A stretch of DNA of 64,000 bases from Phytoactinopolyspora halotolerans (GCF_010550675.1 NZ_JAAGOA010000006.1:62001-126000); one strand, 5' to 3'; positions 15,895 through 24,846 are shown, counted from the first letter of the stretch. A program made the numbers and translations. Notes: a model not told the origin generated them from the letters alone.

Positions 15895-17301
15895 ATGAGT
15901 CATCAGCATCGCCACGATCAGCCGGACGGCGACGGTGCGCGCGGAAGCCGAGCGGGCCGCGCGGACCGCGCGGACCACGCGGACCACGCGGCTCGCGCTC
16001 ACGACGCTGGATCCGGATCGATGTCGCGGCGGAACCTGCTGGCCGTCACCGGCGGTTTATTGATGGTCGCCGCGGCGCCGGGCACAGCGGCGGCGTCGAC
16101 GACGCGGCCGGCAGCGGTCGGCACACCGCAGAGCGTGCCGTTGCCCGGGGCGGCCCGAGCGTCTCGGCTGCAGCGGCGGACCACGCTGGTCCATGCCGAC
16201 TTGCACAATCACACGGTGCTGTCGGACGGGGATGGCGATCCGGAGCAGGCGTTCGCCTCGATGCGCGAGGCCGGTCTGGATGTGGCGGCGCTGACCGATC
16301 ACGCCACCCTGTCCGCGGGATTGCTGGGTATCCTCGACCCGCTGCTGCCGCCCGGCGCCAGCGAGATCACCGGCATCAGCCCGCGTGACTTCGAGCTGGT
16401 GGAGAAGCTGGCCGACGCCGCGGACGATCCCGGTTCCTACACCGCGATCCGTGGCTTCGAATGGTCCCATCCACTGCTGGGACACGCGAACGTGTGGTTC
16501 ACCGAGGATTTCACCGATGTGCTGGACGCGTTCGCGATGGACCGGTTCTACGACTGGCTCACCAGTGAGAGATGGGGGTTGTTCGGCCACCGAAGGGGCG
16601 GTGCGGCCGGTGTGGCCGGGTTCAACCATCCCGGACGCGAGCCGCGACGGTTCTCCGAGTTCGCCCTTCAACCGAAGGCGCTGGACCAGATGGTCAGCAT
16701 GGAGATCTTCAACCGGCGCGATGACTACCTCTTCCGTGGCTGGTCCGACGGCACGCCGTCACCGCTGGTCACATGCTTGAATGCGGGCTGGCGCACCGGT
16801 CTGACCGGCGTCACGGACGAGCATGGCGACGACTGGGGATTCCACGAGGGCAAAGGACGTAGCGGCCTCTGGGTCACGGAGAACACCCGCGCGGGTGTCC
16901 TGGCCGCGATGCGGGCGCGCCGGTTCTTTGCCACCCGGGTCTCCGGCCTGCGGTTCGATGCGACCGCCGACGACGTGCATATGGGCGGCACGCTTGACGT
17001 GGCCCGCCGCGATGTGCGGTTCGCCGTGGATCTGGATCGTGGCCCGCAGTGGGACGGCAAGCCGTTGCTGATCCAGGTGTTGCGGCCCGGCACGGACATT
17101 CCCGAGGTGGCCGACGTCATACCGGCCCGTACCGGCGGGCTCACCCGGTTCACCGTGTCGCTCGACGTCGCGGACGGTGACTGGGTGGTACTGCGGGTCT
17201 CTGACCCGGACCGGCCGAACGACGCACCCGGTCCGGAAGGACACCCGTGCAACGATTGGGGCGTGGCGTACAGCAGCCCGTGGTGGCTGGAGCCGGCGTG
17301 A
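15895..17301 (+). CDS. Tat-exported PHP-domain metal-dependent hydrolase
   Basis: Secreted or surface phosphoesterase-like protein of the PHP superfamily (CehA/McbA type). A ~40-residue His/Asp/Arg-rich N-terminus precedes the twin-arginine motif MSRRNLLAVTGGLLMVAAAPG and an A-rich cleavage region. The metal-binding core starts with HADLHNHTVLSDGDGDPEQAF, then ALTDHATL, AIRGFEWSH, GHANVWF and FNHPGREPR, giving the His/Asp/Glu ligands of a PHP site. A beta-rich C-terminal part (370-465) may be a separate domain. ATG 15895 follows GGAGG very closely; ATG 16021 at the Tat motif is the alternative. The phosphonate-type importer begins 138 bases downstream, so the enzyme may release an imported phosphorus compound. 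This link is inference. Confidence 0.78.
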   Translation: MSHQHRHDQPDGDGARGSRAGRADRADHADHAARAHDAGSGSMSRRNLLAVTGGLLMVAAAPGTAAASTTRPAAVGTPQSVPLPGAARASRLQRRTTLVHADLHNHTVLSDGDGDPEQAFASMREAGLDVAALTDHATLSAGLLGILDPLLPPGASEITGISPRDFELVEKLADAADDPGSYTAIRGFEWSHPLLGHANVWFTEDFTDVLDAFAMDRFYDWLTSERWGLFGHRRGGAAGVAGFNHPGREPRRFSEFALQPKALDQMVSMEIFNRRDDYLFRGWSDGTPSPLVTCLNAGWRTGLTGVTDEHGDDWGFHEGKGRSGLWVTENTRAGVLAAMRARRFFATRVSGLRFDATADDVHMGGTLDVARRDVRFAVDLDRGPQWDGKPLLIQVLRPGTDIPEVADVIPARTGGLTRFTVSLDVADGDWVVLRVSDPDRPNDAPGPEGHPCNDWGVAYSSPWWLEPA

Positions 17302-17353
17302 CGGCGATACCATCGCGTGTCTCGCTGACAGTGACAGCGTGAAACGGGTAGAC

Positions 17354-17380
17354 CACGTCCAGGGTGGCCTTGTGGACGTG
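17354..17380. promoter_or_regulatory. Inverted repeat upstream of the phosphonate-type binding protein gene
   Basis: CACGTCCA (17354-17361) and TGGACGTG (17373-17380) form a perfect 8-bp inverted repeat 60 bases before the GTG at 17440. It could be an operator or a hairpin attenuating readthrough from the PHP gene. Confidence 0.35.
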
Positions 17381-17439
17381 TGAGCAGCGTGGCGCATATC
17401 GGTCCGGGCCCGGTCCGGACGGTGAGGGGAGGTACGGCC

Positions 17440-18483
17440 GTGAAGGTGGGGAAGTGGCTTGCCGCGGTCGCGGTGGCGGCGCTGGTCGCCGCCTGCGGCG
17501 GCGGTGACGACGACGGCGAGCCGGACGGCGGCGGCAACGGTGACGGCGGAGCCGATGCCGCGACCGGCGGTGACGACGACGGCGCCCGGGAAGGCTGGCC
17601 GGACGAGCTGACGTTGGTGTTCACCCCGTCCAGCGAGGCACAACAACTGGTGGAGGATGCCGGGCCGCTCGCCGAGATGCTCGCCGAGCGGCTCGGGGTG
17701 GACGTGCAGCCGTTCGTGGCGACCGACTATGCCGGCGTCATCGTCGCGCTGGAAGCGGGGCAGGCCAGCATCGCCGGCGGCCTGGGACCGCAGCAGATGG
17801 TCCAGGCGGAGAACCAGGCCGGGGCGGAGCTGATCCTGCAGTCCGAGCGGTTCGGAGATGTTCAATACGTCACCCAGTGGTTCACCAACAATCCGGACAC
17901 GTATTGCCAGAACGATCCGGTCGACGTGGACGGGTTCCTGTTCTGCAACGGTGTCGAGGATGCGACCGGGCCAGGCGACGGCCCGATCGGCGAGGAGGCG
18001 ATCTCCGAGGTCGCCGGGACATCGGTGGCGTTCGTCGACCAGGGTTCCGCGTCCGGACATCTCGTCCCGTCGCTGCAGCTCTTCGAGGCGGGCATCGATC
18101 CGGAGAACGGCGTGGAGGCGATCTTCGCGGGCGGGCACGACAACGCGGTGCTCGCGGTGTACCGGGGTGACGCCGAGGTCGGGGTGTCGTTCAACGACGC
18201 CCGCGGGGACGTGGTGGATCAGGCCGCGGACGTGGGCGAGCAGGTGGTCGTCTTCGCGTGGTCGCCGCCGATTCCGAACGACGGTTTCGCGGTCGCCGGT
18301 GACCTGCCAGAGGATCTGAAACAGGCGATCACCGACGCGCTCGTCGACATCGCCGACACGGACGAGGGTCGGGAGGTGCTGAACGAGCTCTACAACATCG
18401 AGGATCTGGTGCCGGTGGACTCGTCCGCGTACGACCCGATCCGGAGGCTCGTGGAGGAGCTCGGCCAGCTGCTCGACCAGTGA
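17440..18483 (+). CDS. phnD: Phosphate/phosphite/phosphonate ABC transporter substrate-binding lipoprotein
   Basis: Extracellular lipoprotein that captures ligand for the importer encoded downstream. The short signal peptide ends in the lipobox LVAAC (Cys at residue 19), followed by a Gly/Asp-rich linker to about residue 50. The mature domain is PhnD-like: ELTLVFTPSSEAQQLVEDAGPLAEMLAERLGVDVQPFVATDYAGVIVALEAGQASIAGGLG in overview, with VAFVDQGSASGHLVPSLQLFEAGI and AVLAVYRGDAEVGVSFNDARGDV, both typical. GTG 17440 is chosen because GGGGAGG lies 8 bases upstream and it directly gives a signal peptide; GTG 17380 would add 20 polar residues. Ligand could be phosphonate, phosphite or another oxyanion; no C-P lyase or phosphite dehydrogenase gene is in view. 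Confidence 0.87.
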   Translation: MKVGKWLAAVAVAALVAACGGGDDDGEPDGGGNGDGGADAATGGDDDGAREGWPDELTLVFTPSSEAQQLVEDAGPLAEMLAERLGVDVQPFVATDYAGVIVALEAGQASIAGGLGPQQMVQAENQAGAELILQSERFGDVQYVTQWFTNNPDTYCQNDPVDVDGFLFCNGVEDATGPGDGPIGEEAISEVAGTSVAFVDQGSASGHLVPSLQLFEAGIDPENGVEAIFAGGHDNAVLAVYRGDAEVGVSFNDARGDVVDQAADVGEQVVVFAWSPPIPNDGFAVAGDLPEDLKQAITDALVDIADTDEGREVLNELYNIEDLVPVDSSAYDPIRRLVEELGQLLDQ

Positions 18484-18493
18484 TTCATCCGCC

Positions 18494-18546
18494 GACCATC
18501 AACTTCTCAGACCCGTCATGATCCGGCCGACGGTTGATGATCATGG
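18494..18546. repeat. Imperfect inverted repeat with ATGATCAT core
   Basis: GACCATCAAC (18494-18503) pairs 9/10 with GTTGATGATC (18533-18542), whose end is the palindrome ATGATCAT (18537-18544). It lies in the 78-base gap between the binding-protein and ATPase genes and may limit readthrough between them. Confidence 0.5.
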
Positions 18547-18561
18547 GAATCGGGAGGATCG

Positions 18562-19338
18562 ATGATCCGCTTCACGCACGCGTCGGTGACCTATCCGGGT
18601 GGGGTCGCCGCGCTGAAGGACCTCAGCCTGGACATCGCCGAGGGCGAGTTCGTGGTGGTCGTCGGCCTCTCCGGTGCCGGTAAGTCCACGCTGATCCGTA
18701 CCGTCAACGGCCTCGTCCCGCTCAGCGGCGGCAGCGTCGAGGTGGGATCGCGTACTGTCGGCGACCTGAACCGGTCGCGGCTACGGGCCCTGCGCGCCGA
18801 CGTCGGCATGATCTTCCAGCACTACAACCTGGTGAACCGCACGACGGTGCTGAACAACGTGTTGATGGGCCGGCTCAACCGGGTGCCGGGCTGGCGGTCG
18901 ATGCTCGGCTGGTGGGGCCGGGACGAGGTGGAGCGCGCCATGCGCGCGCTCGAGGTGGTCGAGATCGTCGAAAAGGCGTACGTGCGCGCCGCCAACCTCT
19001 CCGGCGGCCAGCAGCAACGCGTCGGGATCGCGCGGGCGCTCGCGCAGGAGCCGACCGTGCTCCTCGCCGACGAGCCGGTCGCGTCGCTGGACCCGCCGAC
19101 GTCACACACGGTCATGCGCTACCTGCACCGCGCCAACCGGGAGCTGGGCATTACCACCCTGGTCAATCTGCATTTTCTGGACCTTGCCCGGCAGTACGCG
19201 GATCGGATCGTCGGCCTGCGGGCGGGTGCGGTCGTCTTCGACGGACCCGCGTCCGCCGTCGACGAGAAGGTGTTCGAGCGGATCTACGGCCGCAGCCTGA
19301 CCGCCGACGATGTGCTCGAGGCCGAGGCCTCTCTGTGA
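18562..19338 (+). CDS. phnC: Phosphonate-type ABC transporter ATPase (PhnC family)
   Basis: Cytosolic ATPase of the importer, 258 residues. Walker A GLSGAGKSTLIRTVNGL, Q-loop GMIFQHYNLVNRTTVLNNVLMGRL (a PhnC-type signature), ABC signature LSGGQQQRVGIARAL, Walker B VLLADEPVASLDP and switch His in LVNLHFLDLARQYADRI are all intact. ATG start after GGGAGGATCG. The stop overlaps the GTG of the first permease (GTGA). With the neighbouring binding protein and two permeases it forms a complete importer. Confidence 0.93.
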   Translation: MIRFTHASVTYPGGVAALKDLSLDIAEGEFVVVVGLSGAGKSTLIRTVNGLVPLSGGSVEVGSRTVGDLNRSRLRALRADVGMIFQHYNLVNRTTVLNNVLMGRLNRVPGWRSMLGWWGRDEVERAMRALEVVEIVEKAYVRAANLSGGQQQRVGIARALAQEPTVLLADEPVASLDPPTSHTVMRYLHRANRELGITTLVNLHFLDLARQYADRIVGLRAGAVVFDGPASAVDEKVFERIYGRSLTADDVLEAEASL

Positions 19339-20150
19339 GTTCGCGCCAGCCTGGACTGACGCGGCCACGGCGTCCGCGGCCGAGCCCGTTCGCCGCCGCC
19401 GGACTGGTCGGGCTGGCCGCGGTCACCGTCCTCGCCGGCGCGGACTGGGAGTACGGTATCGGATTCTCGCTCGTGGAGATCTGGGACGGACTGACCCGTG
19501 CCAACGCGCCGATGCGTGGGCTGGCCGATATCGACCTCGGCACGCTGCTCGGATCCCGGGCACGCAGCGGGTTCCTGGAGACGTTACAGATGGCGGTGGT
19601 GGGCACGGTCACCGGTGCGACCGCGGCGTTGCCGCTGGCGCTGCTGAACTCGCGTCTGGGCGCGCCGAACCGGGCCGGGTACGTGGCGGTGAAGCTGTTC
19701 AACAACATCATCCGGGCCGTCCCCGACTTGCTGTGGGCGTTGCTGTTCGTGGCCGCCGTAGGGGTCGGGGTGCTGCCCGGCATCCTGGCGCTGTTCTTCT
19801 TCTCGCTCGGCGTCGTCACCAAGCTGACGTCGGACACCATCGACGGCATCGACCACGGCCCGGTGGAGGCGGCACGGGCCGGCGGGGCCTCCCACCCGCA
19901 GATGCTGCGGTACGCGGTGTTACCGCAGGTGCTGCCGGCGTATACCGCGTTCTCGATGTACTGCTTCGAGCTGAACCTGCGCGCCTCCGCGGTGCTCGGC
20001 TTCGTCGGGGCCGGCGGGATCGGAGCCGTGATCGACTTCTACCGGGGCCAGGGGCAGTGGGACCGCGTGTGGGGAGTGGTGGCCGGATTCCTGGTCGTGG
20101 TCATCATCGTCGAGCGGATCTCCGCCCTGGTGCGTAGGCGGCTGCTGTGA
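19335..20150 (+). CDS. phnE: Phosphonate-type ABC transporter permease 1 (PhnE family)
   Basis: Membrane subunit of 271 residues with about six helices. The cytoplasmic ATPase-contact loop reads DGIDHGPVEAARAGGASHPQMLRYAVLPQVLPAY, a standard EAA motif of PhnE proteins, and the C-terminal part has ASAVLGFVGAGGIGAVIDFY. The GTG start overlaps the phnC stop, and the gene's own stop overlaps the next GTG, so four bases are shared at each junction. It probably pairs with permease 2 as a heterodimer. Confidence 0.9.
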   Translation: MSSRQPGLTRPRRPRPSPFAAAGLVGLAAVTVLAGADWEYGIGFSLVEIWDGLTRANAPMRGLADIDLGTLLGSRARSGFLETLQMAVVGTVTGATAALPLALLNSRLGAPNRAGYVAVKLFNNIIRAVPDLLWALLFVAAVGVGVLPGILALFFFSLGVVTKLTSDTIDGIDHGPVEAARAGGASHPQMLRYAVLPQVLPAYTAFSMYCFELNLRASAVLGFVGAGGIGAVIDFYRGQGQWDRVWGVVAGFLVVVIIVERISALVRRRLL

Positions 20151-20986
20151 CCGGCGCGCAGCAGACCCGGCGGGCGGCCGACGAACGCTTGCGCCGTGCG
20201 GTCCGGCCGGAGAAGCCGTTCAACTGGTTCCGGCTGGTGGTCACGGTGGCCGTCGTGGCCGGGTTCCTGCTGGCCACGTCCACCGTGGACGCGCATTGGG
20301 GACGGTTGCCGGAGGCTCCCGCACAGTTGTGGAACATCCTCGGCCTGATGATCGGCGAGCTCGCCCTGGCCGATCTGCCGGATGCGTTGGCGTCGATGTG
20401 GGAGTCGGTCGCGATCGCCTGGCTGGGCACGATGATCGCTGCGGTGCTCTCGTTTCCGCTGGCGTTTCTGGCCGCACGGAACATCGCCGGGCCAGGGACG
20501 GTGGTGGTGACGCGGCAGCTGCTGAACATTCCGCGAGCCATCCCGGAGATCATCTTCGCGGTGGCGTTGATCCCGATCTTCGGCCTCGGCCCGCTGGCCG
20601 GGACGGTGGCGATCGGCCTGAGCTCCACGGGCACCATCGGGAAGCTGTCGGCCGAGATCATCGAAGGGTGTGAGCGCGGTCCGATCGAGGCCGCCGACGC
20701 AGCCGGGGCGAGCAAGCCGCAGCGCGTGCGCTGGGCGGTGATACCGCAGGTGATGCCGGAGATCGTGGCATTCTGGCTGTACCGGTTCGAGATCAACATC
20801 CGTGCCTCCGCGGTGCTCGGTGTGGTCGGTGCCGGAGGCATCGGCACCATGCTGCAGCAGAGCATCGAGTTCCGCCAGTGGGGGCAGGCCGGCATGGCAC
20901 TCATCGTGGTCATCGTGGTGACGATCGTCATCGACGCCGCGTCCGGTGCGATCCGGCGGCGGATCATCCGCGGCCCGTCGTCGTGA
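20147..20986 (+). CDS. phnE: Phosphonate-type ABC transporter permease 2 (PhnE family)
   Basis: Second permease, 279 residues, related to the first over the whole length. EAA loop EGCERGPIEAADAAGASKPQRVRWAVIPQVMPEI and ASAVLGVVGAGGIGTMLQQSIEF are conserved. It has an N-terminal hydrophilic stretch of ~25 residues, then six helices. Last gene of the transporter set; 37 bases separate its stop from the 3' end of the convergent FHA-ABC gene. Confidence 0.9.
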   Translation: MTGAQQTRRAADERLRRAVRPEKPFNWFRLVVTVAVVAGFLLATSTVDAHWGRLPEAPAQLWNILGLMIGELALADLPDALASMWESVAIAWLGTMIAAVLSFPLAFLAARNIAGPGTVVVTRQLLNIPRAIPEIIFAVALIPIFGLGPLAGTVAIGLSSTGTIGKLSAEIIEGCERGPIEAADAAGASKPQRVRWAVIPQVMPEIVAFWLYRFEINIRASAVLGVVGAGGIGTMLQQSIEFRQWGQAGMALIVVIVVTIVIDAASGAIRRRIIRGPSS

Positions 20987-21023
20987 TCCTCCCGACCCCA
21001 CTCCCCAGAGTGCCGGCAGACTT

Positions 21024-23153
21024 CTACAGGGCGCGCAGGCGGCGCCGGGCGAGATAGGTCGCCGCGACACCGAGTACGGCCAGCGCGGCCAGGCCGCCCA
21101 GCCAGGCCAGCGGGTTGTGCCGCCACAGGACGTCATCGGGCGAGTTCGGCATCAACTCGGTGACGTTGACGGTGGACGCGGCCATGGCGTATCCCCATCG
21201 GCTCGGCGTCAACCAGGACAGCTGGTCGACGAAGGCACGTCCGGTGATCTCGATCAGGCCGCCGCAGAACACCAGCTGGGCCATGATGACCAAGACCAGC
21301 GGCGGCATGGTCTGCTCGGGGGTCGACACCAGCGACGAGACGACCATACCGAGGACGGCGGAGACCACGGCGGTCGACGCCAGGGCGATGCCGAGCTCGA
21401 GGCCGCCGTCGCCGATGAGGACGCCGTCCTCGGGACCGTCACGGACCGTCAGCGTCAGCATGAGCAGCAGCACCGACTGGATCACCGCGATCGAGCCGAA
21501 GATGATCAGCTTCGACGCCAGGTAGGCCTCCGGGATCAGGCCGGCCGCGCGTTCGTGCCGGTAGATCCGCCGTTCGGCGACGAGGTCGCGGACGGTGGCG
21601 GCCATGCCCATGAACGCCGCGCCGACCACCAGGATCACCAGCAGCCGCATCGCCTCGGTGCTGCCGCCGTATGCCGGCCGGCCGAGACCGCTCTCATTCG
21701 GGATGACCAGGGCCAGGATCGCCAGCCCGACCGGCAACGCGAGCATGAACGCGGCGAACGGCCGGTCGGCGAAGATGAGGTGGAGCTGCCTCCGGCAGAG
21801 CACCGAGGTCTGCTGGCGCCGTCGTTTCTCGTCGTCGGCCGCTCGGGGCCCGACCACCTCGGGTATCTCGGTGCGGCGGCTGAGCAGCCGGGTCGACAGC
21901 ACCGAGCGTGAGCCCGACACCCGTCCCGCGACGGTGCGTACCGCCGGCGACGGCGGGATCGAAGGCGCGGGCGAGGTCGGTGGTGCGGACGGCGAGTTGG
22001 ACGCCGGGGCGGTCGGCGGCGTCGGGGGAGACGGATCCGGACCGGCCTGGACGGCCTTGAGCTGCTCGAAGATGTCCGCCCAGTCGCCGGTGCCGAAATG
22101 GTCGGCGATGCCGGACGGCGGTCCGTAGTACTCGATCTTCCCGCCCGGCCGCATGATCAGCACGTCGTCGCAGAGATCGACGTGGGCGAGGTCATGCGTG
22201 GTGACGATCACCAGCCGGCCGTCGTCGGCCAGTTCGCGCAGCGTGGTCATGATCTGCCGGACCAGGGCCGGGTCCAGGCCCGAGGTGGGCTCGTCCAGCA
22301 CCAGCATCGACGGCCGGGTGATCAGCTCGAAGCCGATGGCGAGCCGGCGTTGCTGCCCGCCGGACATGTTCTCGATCCGGGTGTGCCGGCTCTCCGCCAG
22401 GCCCAGCTCCTCCAGCACCTGGTCGACGCGGCCGGTGCGCTCCGCCGCCGTCGTGTCGTGGGAGAGCCGCAACTGCGCGGTGTAGAGAAGCGCGCGGCGG
22501 GCGCCGAGTTTGCGGTGCGCGATGGTGTGCTGGGGGACCACCCCGATCCGGCCGTGGATCTCTTCCTGGTTGTGGTGCGTGTCGAACCCCTGGTAGTGCA
22601 CGGACCCCCGGGACGGTTTCAGCTCGCCATTGATCAACCGGAGCAGTGTGGACTTGCCGCATCCGGACGGCCCGATGACGGCGACGAGGCGGGAGCCGGA
22701 CAGCGACAGGTTGACGTTCTCGGTGAGTGTGAGGCCCTTCGGCAACGTGTAGGACAGGTCACGGACGGTCAGCCCGCCGTCCGCCGGCGCGTCGGCGAGC
22801 AGCGTCAGCCCGGACGGTCCGACGACGAAGCGCGTCTTGCCGAAGGTGACGATGTCGCCGTCGCGGACGTAGATGCCGCGCTCGACCAGCACACCCTGGG
22901 CGAACGTCTGGTGGTGGCCGCTGAGGTCGTCGAGCCGGTATCCGTCCCCGGTCGGGGTGAGCCGGGCGTGATGCCGAGCGGTCAGCAGGTCGTCGATGAC
23001 GATGTCGTTGTCGGCGGCGCGGCCGACCCGGATGAGCTGCGGACGCGGCGGCTGAGATGGTTGGGGCGGCTGAGGCGGCACGTGTCCCGGGCCCGGCGCG
23101 GAGCCGTCGTGTGGCCTGGGGTCGCCGGGCCGTGGGTGGCCTGGGCCGATCAC
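21024..23153 (-). CDS. FHA-domain ABC transporter, ATPase and permease fused (Rv1747-like)
   Basis: A 709-residue protein combining, in order, a Pro-rich N-terminus, one FHA domain (about 40-105), an ABC ATPase (about 115-330), a Pro/Ser linker (335-385) and an ABC-2 type membrane domain with six helices. FHA blocks: LIRVGRAADNDIVIDD, LTARHHARL and LSGHHQTFAQG. ATPase: GPSGCGKSTLLRLINGE, MSGGQQRRLAIGFEL and MLVLDEPTSGLDP. M. tuberculosis Rv1747, a related exporter, is bound through its FHA domains by kinase PknF. Here only one FHA is present and the usual NG of the phosphothreonine loop is replaced by HH. GTG 23153 is chosen because GGAGGA lies 4-5 bases upstream; ATG 23198 is the alternative. 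The exported compound is unknown. Confidence 0.88.
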   Translation of the reverse strand: MIGPGHPRPGDPRPHDGSAPGPGHVPPQPPQPSQPPRPQLIRVGRAADNDIVIDDLLTARHHARLTPTGDGYRLDDLSGHHQTFAQGVLVERGIYVRDGDIVTFGKTRFVVGPSGLTLLADAPADGGLTVRDLSYTLPKGLTLTENVNLSLSGSRLVAVIGPSGCGKSTLLRLINGELKPSRGSVHYQGFDTHHNQEEIHGRIGVVPQHTIAHRKLGARRALLYTAQLRLSHDTTAAERTGRVDQVLEELGLAESRHTRIENMSGGQQRRLAIGFELITRPSMLVLDEPTSGLDPALVRQIMTTLRELADDGRLVIVTTHDLAHVDLCDDVLIMRPGGKIEYYGPPSGIADHFGTGDWADIFEQLKAVQAGPDPSPPTPPTAPASNSPSAPPTSPAPSIPPSPAVRTVAGRVSGSRSVLSTRLLSRRTEIPEVVGPRAADDEKRRRQQTSVLCRRQLHLIFADRPFAAFMLALPVGLAILALVIPNESGLGRPAYGGSTEAMRLLVILVVGAAFMGMAATVRDLVAERRIYRHERAAGLIPEAYLASKLIIFGSIAVIQSVLLLMLTLTVRDGPEDGVLIGDGGLELGIALASTAVVSAVLGMVVSSLVSTPEQTMPPLVLVIMAQLVFCGGLIEITGRAFVDQLSWLTPSRWGYAMAASTVNVTELMPNSPDDVLWRHNPLAWLGGLAALAVLGVAATYLARRRLRAL

Positions 23154-23326
23154 GTGTCCTCCGCGGTGCTTGTGCGTTCTCCTCCGGCGGCCCAGCATAG
23201 AGCGTCCCGGTCTGTGGTGCGGGAGGACGTGCCCGCGGGTCGGATCACGGCTCCGGCGCGGCACGATGGAGAGGTGACCGCCGGGGCGGCGGTGGCAAAG
23301 GATCTGCGGCCGATTCCACGCATGTT

Positions 23327-23340
23327 GAGACAGATGTCTC
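23327..23340. promoter_or_regulatory. Palindrome GAGACA-GA-TGTCTC, candidate operator
   Basis: A perfect 6+2+6 dyad in the 289-base divergent region between the FHA-ABC gene and hom. It lies about 100 bases before the hom start. Position and symmetry suit a dimeric repressor, but no match to a known operator is claimed. Confidence 0.35.
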
Positions 23341-23442
23341 GCATCATGGACGGACGACACGAGATCCTTCGGAGTTCGCGGACACTGGGGAAGCGGCTGG
23401 ATGCTGGGTCGGGGTGTGGATACCTCGAGAGGGAGGATGCGG

Positions 23443-24735
23443 ATGAGCACACTGCGCGTGGCGCTCCTCGGTTGCGGAGTGGTCGGTTCCGAGATCGCTC
23501 GGCAGATGGTCGAGCACTCCGACGATCTTGCTGCTCGTGTGGGGGCGCGGCTGGAGCTCGCCGGGATCGCGGTCCGCCGCACGGGCCGGGACCGGGCCAT
23601 CCCGGGGGTCGATCCGGAGATCTTCACCACCGACGCCGCCGCACTGGTCGCCCGCGACGACGTCGACCTGGTGGTCGAGGTGATCGGCGGCATCGAGCCG
23701 GCCCGCGGCCTGATCATGGCCGCCATGGAGCGCGGCAAGTCCGTGGTGACGGCGAACAAGGCGTTGCTGGCCGACGACGGGTTCGCCCTGCACACGGCGG
23801 CCGACAAACACGGCGTCGACCTCTATTACGAGGCCGCCGTCGCCGGTGCCATCCCGCTGCTGCGGCCGCTGCGCGAATCCCTCGCGGGTGACCACGTCAC
23901 CCGGGTGCTGGGCATCGTCAACGGCACCACCAACTACATCCTCGACCAGATGGACACGCACGGCAGCGGCTTCGCGGAGGCGCTGGAGGAGGCACAGGCA
24001 CTGGGGTACGCCGAGGCCGACCCGACGGCGGACATCGAAGGCTATGACGCCGCGGCGAAGGCCGCGATCCTGGCCGGTATCGCGTTCCACTCACCGGTGA
24101 GCCTGGCCGACGTCCATCGAGAGGGCATCAGCGAGGTCACGGCGGCGGACGTCGCCGGCGCCAAGGCGATGGGTGCCGTCGTCAAGCTCCTGGCCATCTG
24201 CGAGCTCGCTCCGGGCGGCGAAGCCGTCGGGGTCCGCGTGCATCCGGCGATGATCCCGCGCGAGCATCCGCTGGCCGGCGTCCGCGGAGCGTACAACGCG
24301 GTCTTCGTGGAGGCCGCGTCCGCCGGTCAACTCATGTTCTACGGGCCGGGTGCCGGCGGCACACCGACGTCCAGTGCGGTGCTGGGCGATCTGGTCACAG
24401 TGGCACGCAACCGGGTGGCCGGCGTGACCGGCCCGGGCGGCTCCTGGTACGCCGACCGTCGGGTACGCCCGATGGGAGAGACCGTCACCCGCTACCACAT
24501 CAGCCTGGACGTGGACGACCGGCCGGGCGTGCTGGCCGCCGTGGCGACGGTCTTCGCCGGCCACGGCGTATCGATCGAGACGGTCCGGCAGCGTACCGAG
24601 GTGCCGGACGGCGCCGAACTAGTGGTGGTCACCCACCAGGCACCGGATGAGGCGCTCTCCGCCACCGTCGACGAGCTGGCCAAGCTGGACACGGTTCGCG
24701 AGGTCATGTCCGTCAAGCGGGTCGAGGGCGAATAA
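23443..24735 (+). CDS. hom: Homoserine dehydrogenase
   Basis: Reduces aspartate-4-semialdehyde to homoserine, the branch to threonine and methionine. 430 residues. N-terminal Rossmann motif LRVALLGCGVVGSEIA, then VTANKALLAD, the family signature GIVNGTTNYILDQM, YAEADPTADIEGYDAAAKAAILA around the catalytic Lys/Asp residues, and a C-terminal ACT domain (about 350-425: YHISLDVDDRPGVLAAVATVF) that gives feedback control by threonine in relatives. ATG 23443 is preceded by GGGAGG six bases away; ATG 23437 is too close to it. It heads hom-thrC-thrB. Confidence 0.96.
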   Translation: MSTLRVALLGCGVVGSEIARQMVEHSDDLAARVGARLELAGIAVRRTGRDRAIPGVDPEIFTTDAAALVARDDVDLVVEVIGGIEPARGLIMAAMERGKSVVTANKALLADDGFALHTAADKHGVDLYYEAAVAGAIPLLRPLRESLAGDHVTRVLGIVNGTTNYILDQMDTHGSGFAEALEEAQALGYAEADPTADIEGYDAAAKAAILAGIAFHSPVSLADVHREGISEVTAADVAGAKAMGAVVKLLAICELAPGGEAVGVRVHPAMIPREHPLAGVRGAYNAVFVEAASAGQLMFYGPGAGGTPTSSAVLGDLVTVARNRVAGVTGPGGSWYADRRVRPMGETVTRYHISLDVDDRPGVLAAVATVFAGHGVSIETVRQRTEVPDGAELVVVTHQAPDEALSATVDELAKLDTVREVMSVKRVEGE

Positions 24736-24736
24736 C

Positions 24737-24795
24737 CCCCATGATCATGAACACCTACCGTTCAAATAGCACGGCTACTGTTCATGATCATGGGG
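24737..24795. repeat. Perfect 17-bp inverted repeat with ATGATCAT core between hom and thrC
   Basis: CCCCATGATCATGAACA (24737-24753) and its exact reverse complement (24779-24795) flank a 25-base loop that itself has CCGT/ACGG pairing. It begins right after the hom stop codon and ends about 40 bases before the thrC promoter box. It could terminate hom transcripts or be a dispersed repeat element like that at 5379-5470. Confidence 0.75.
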
Positions 24796-24833
24796 ACGGT
24801 CGAAGCCGGGCGCGCCGCGCGACGTGAAGCATG

Positions 24834-24839
24834 GATAAT
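24834..24839 (+). promoter_or_regulatory. -10 box for leaderless thrC
   Basis: GATAAT ends 7 bases before GTG 24847. It overlaps the upstream ATG 24838, so that ATG would not be transcribed from this promoter. Confidence 0.45.
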
Positions 24840-24846
24840 GGACGCC

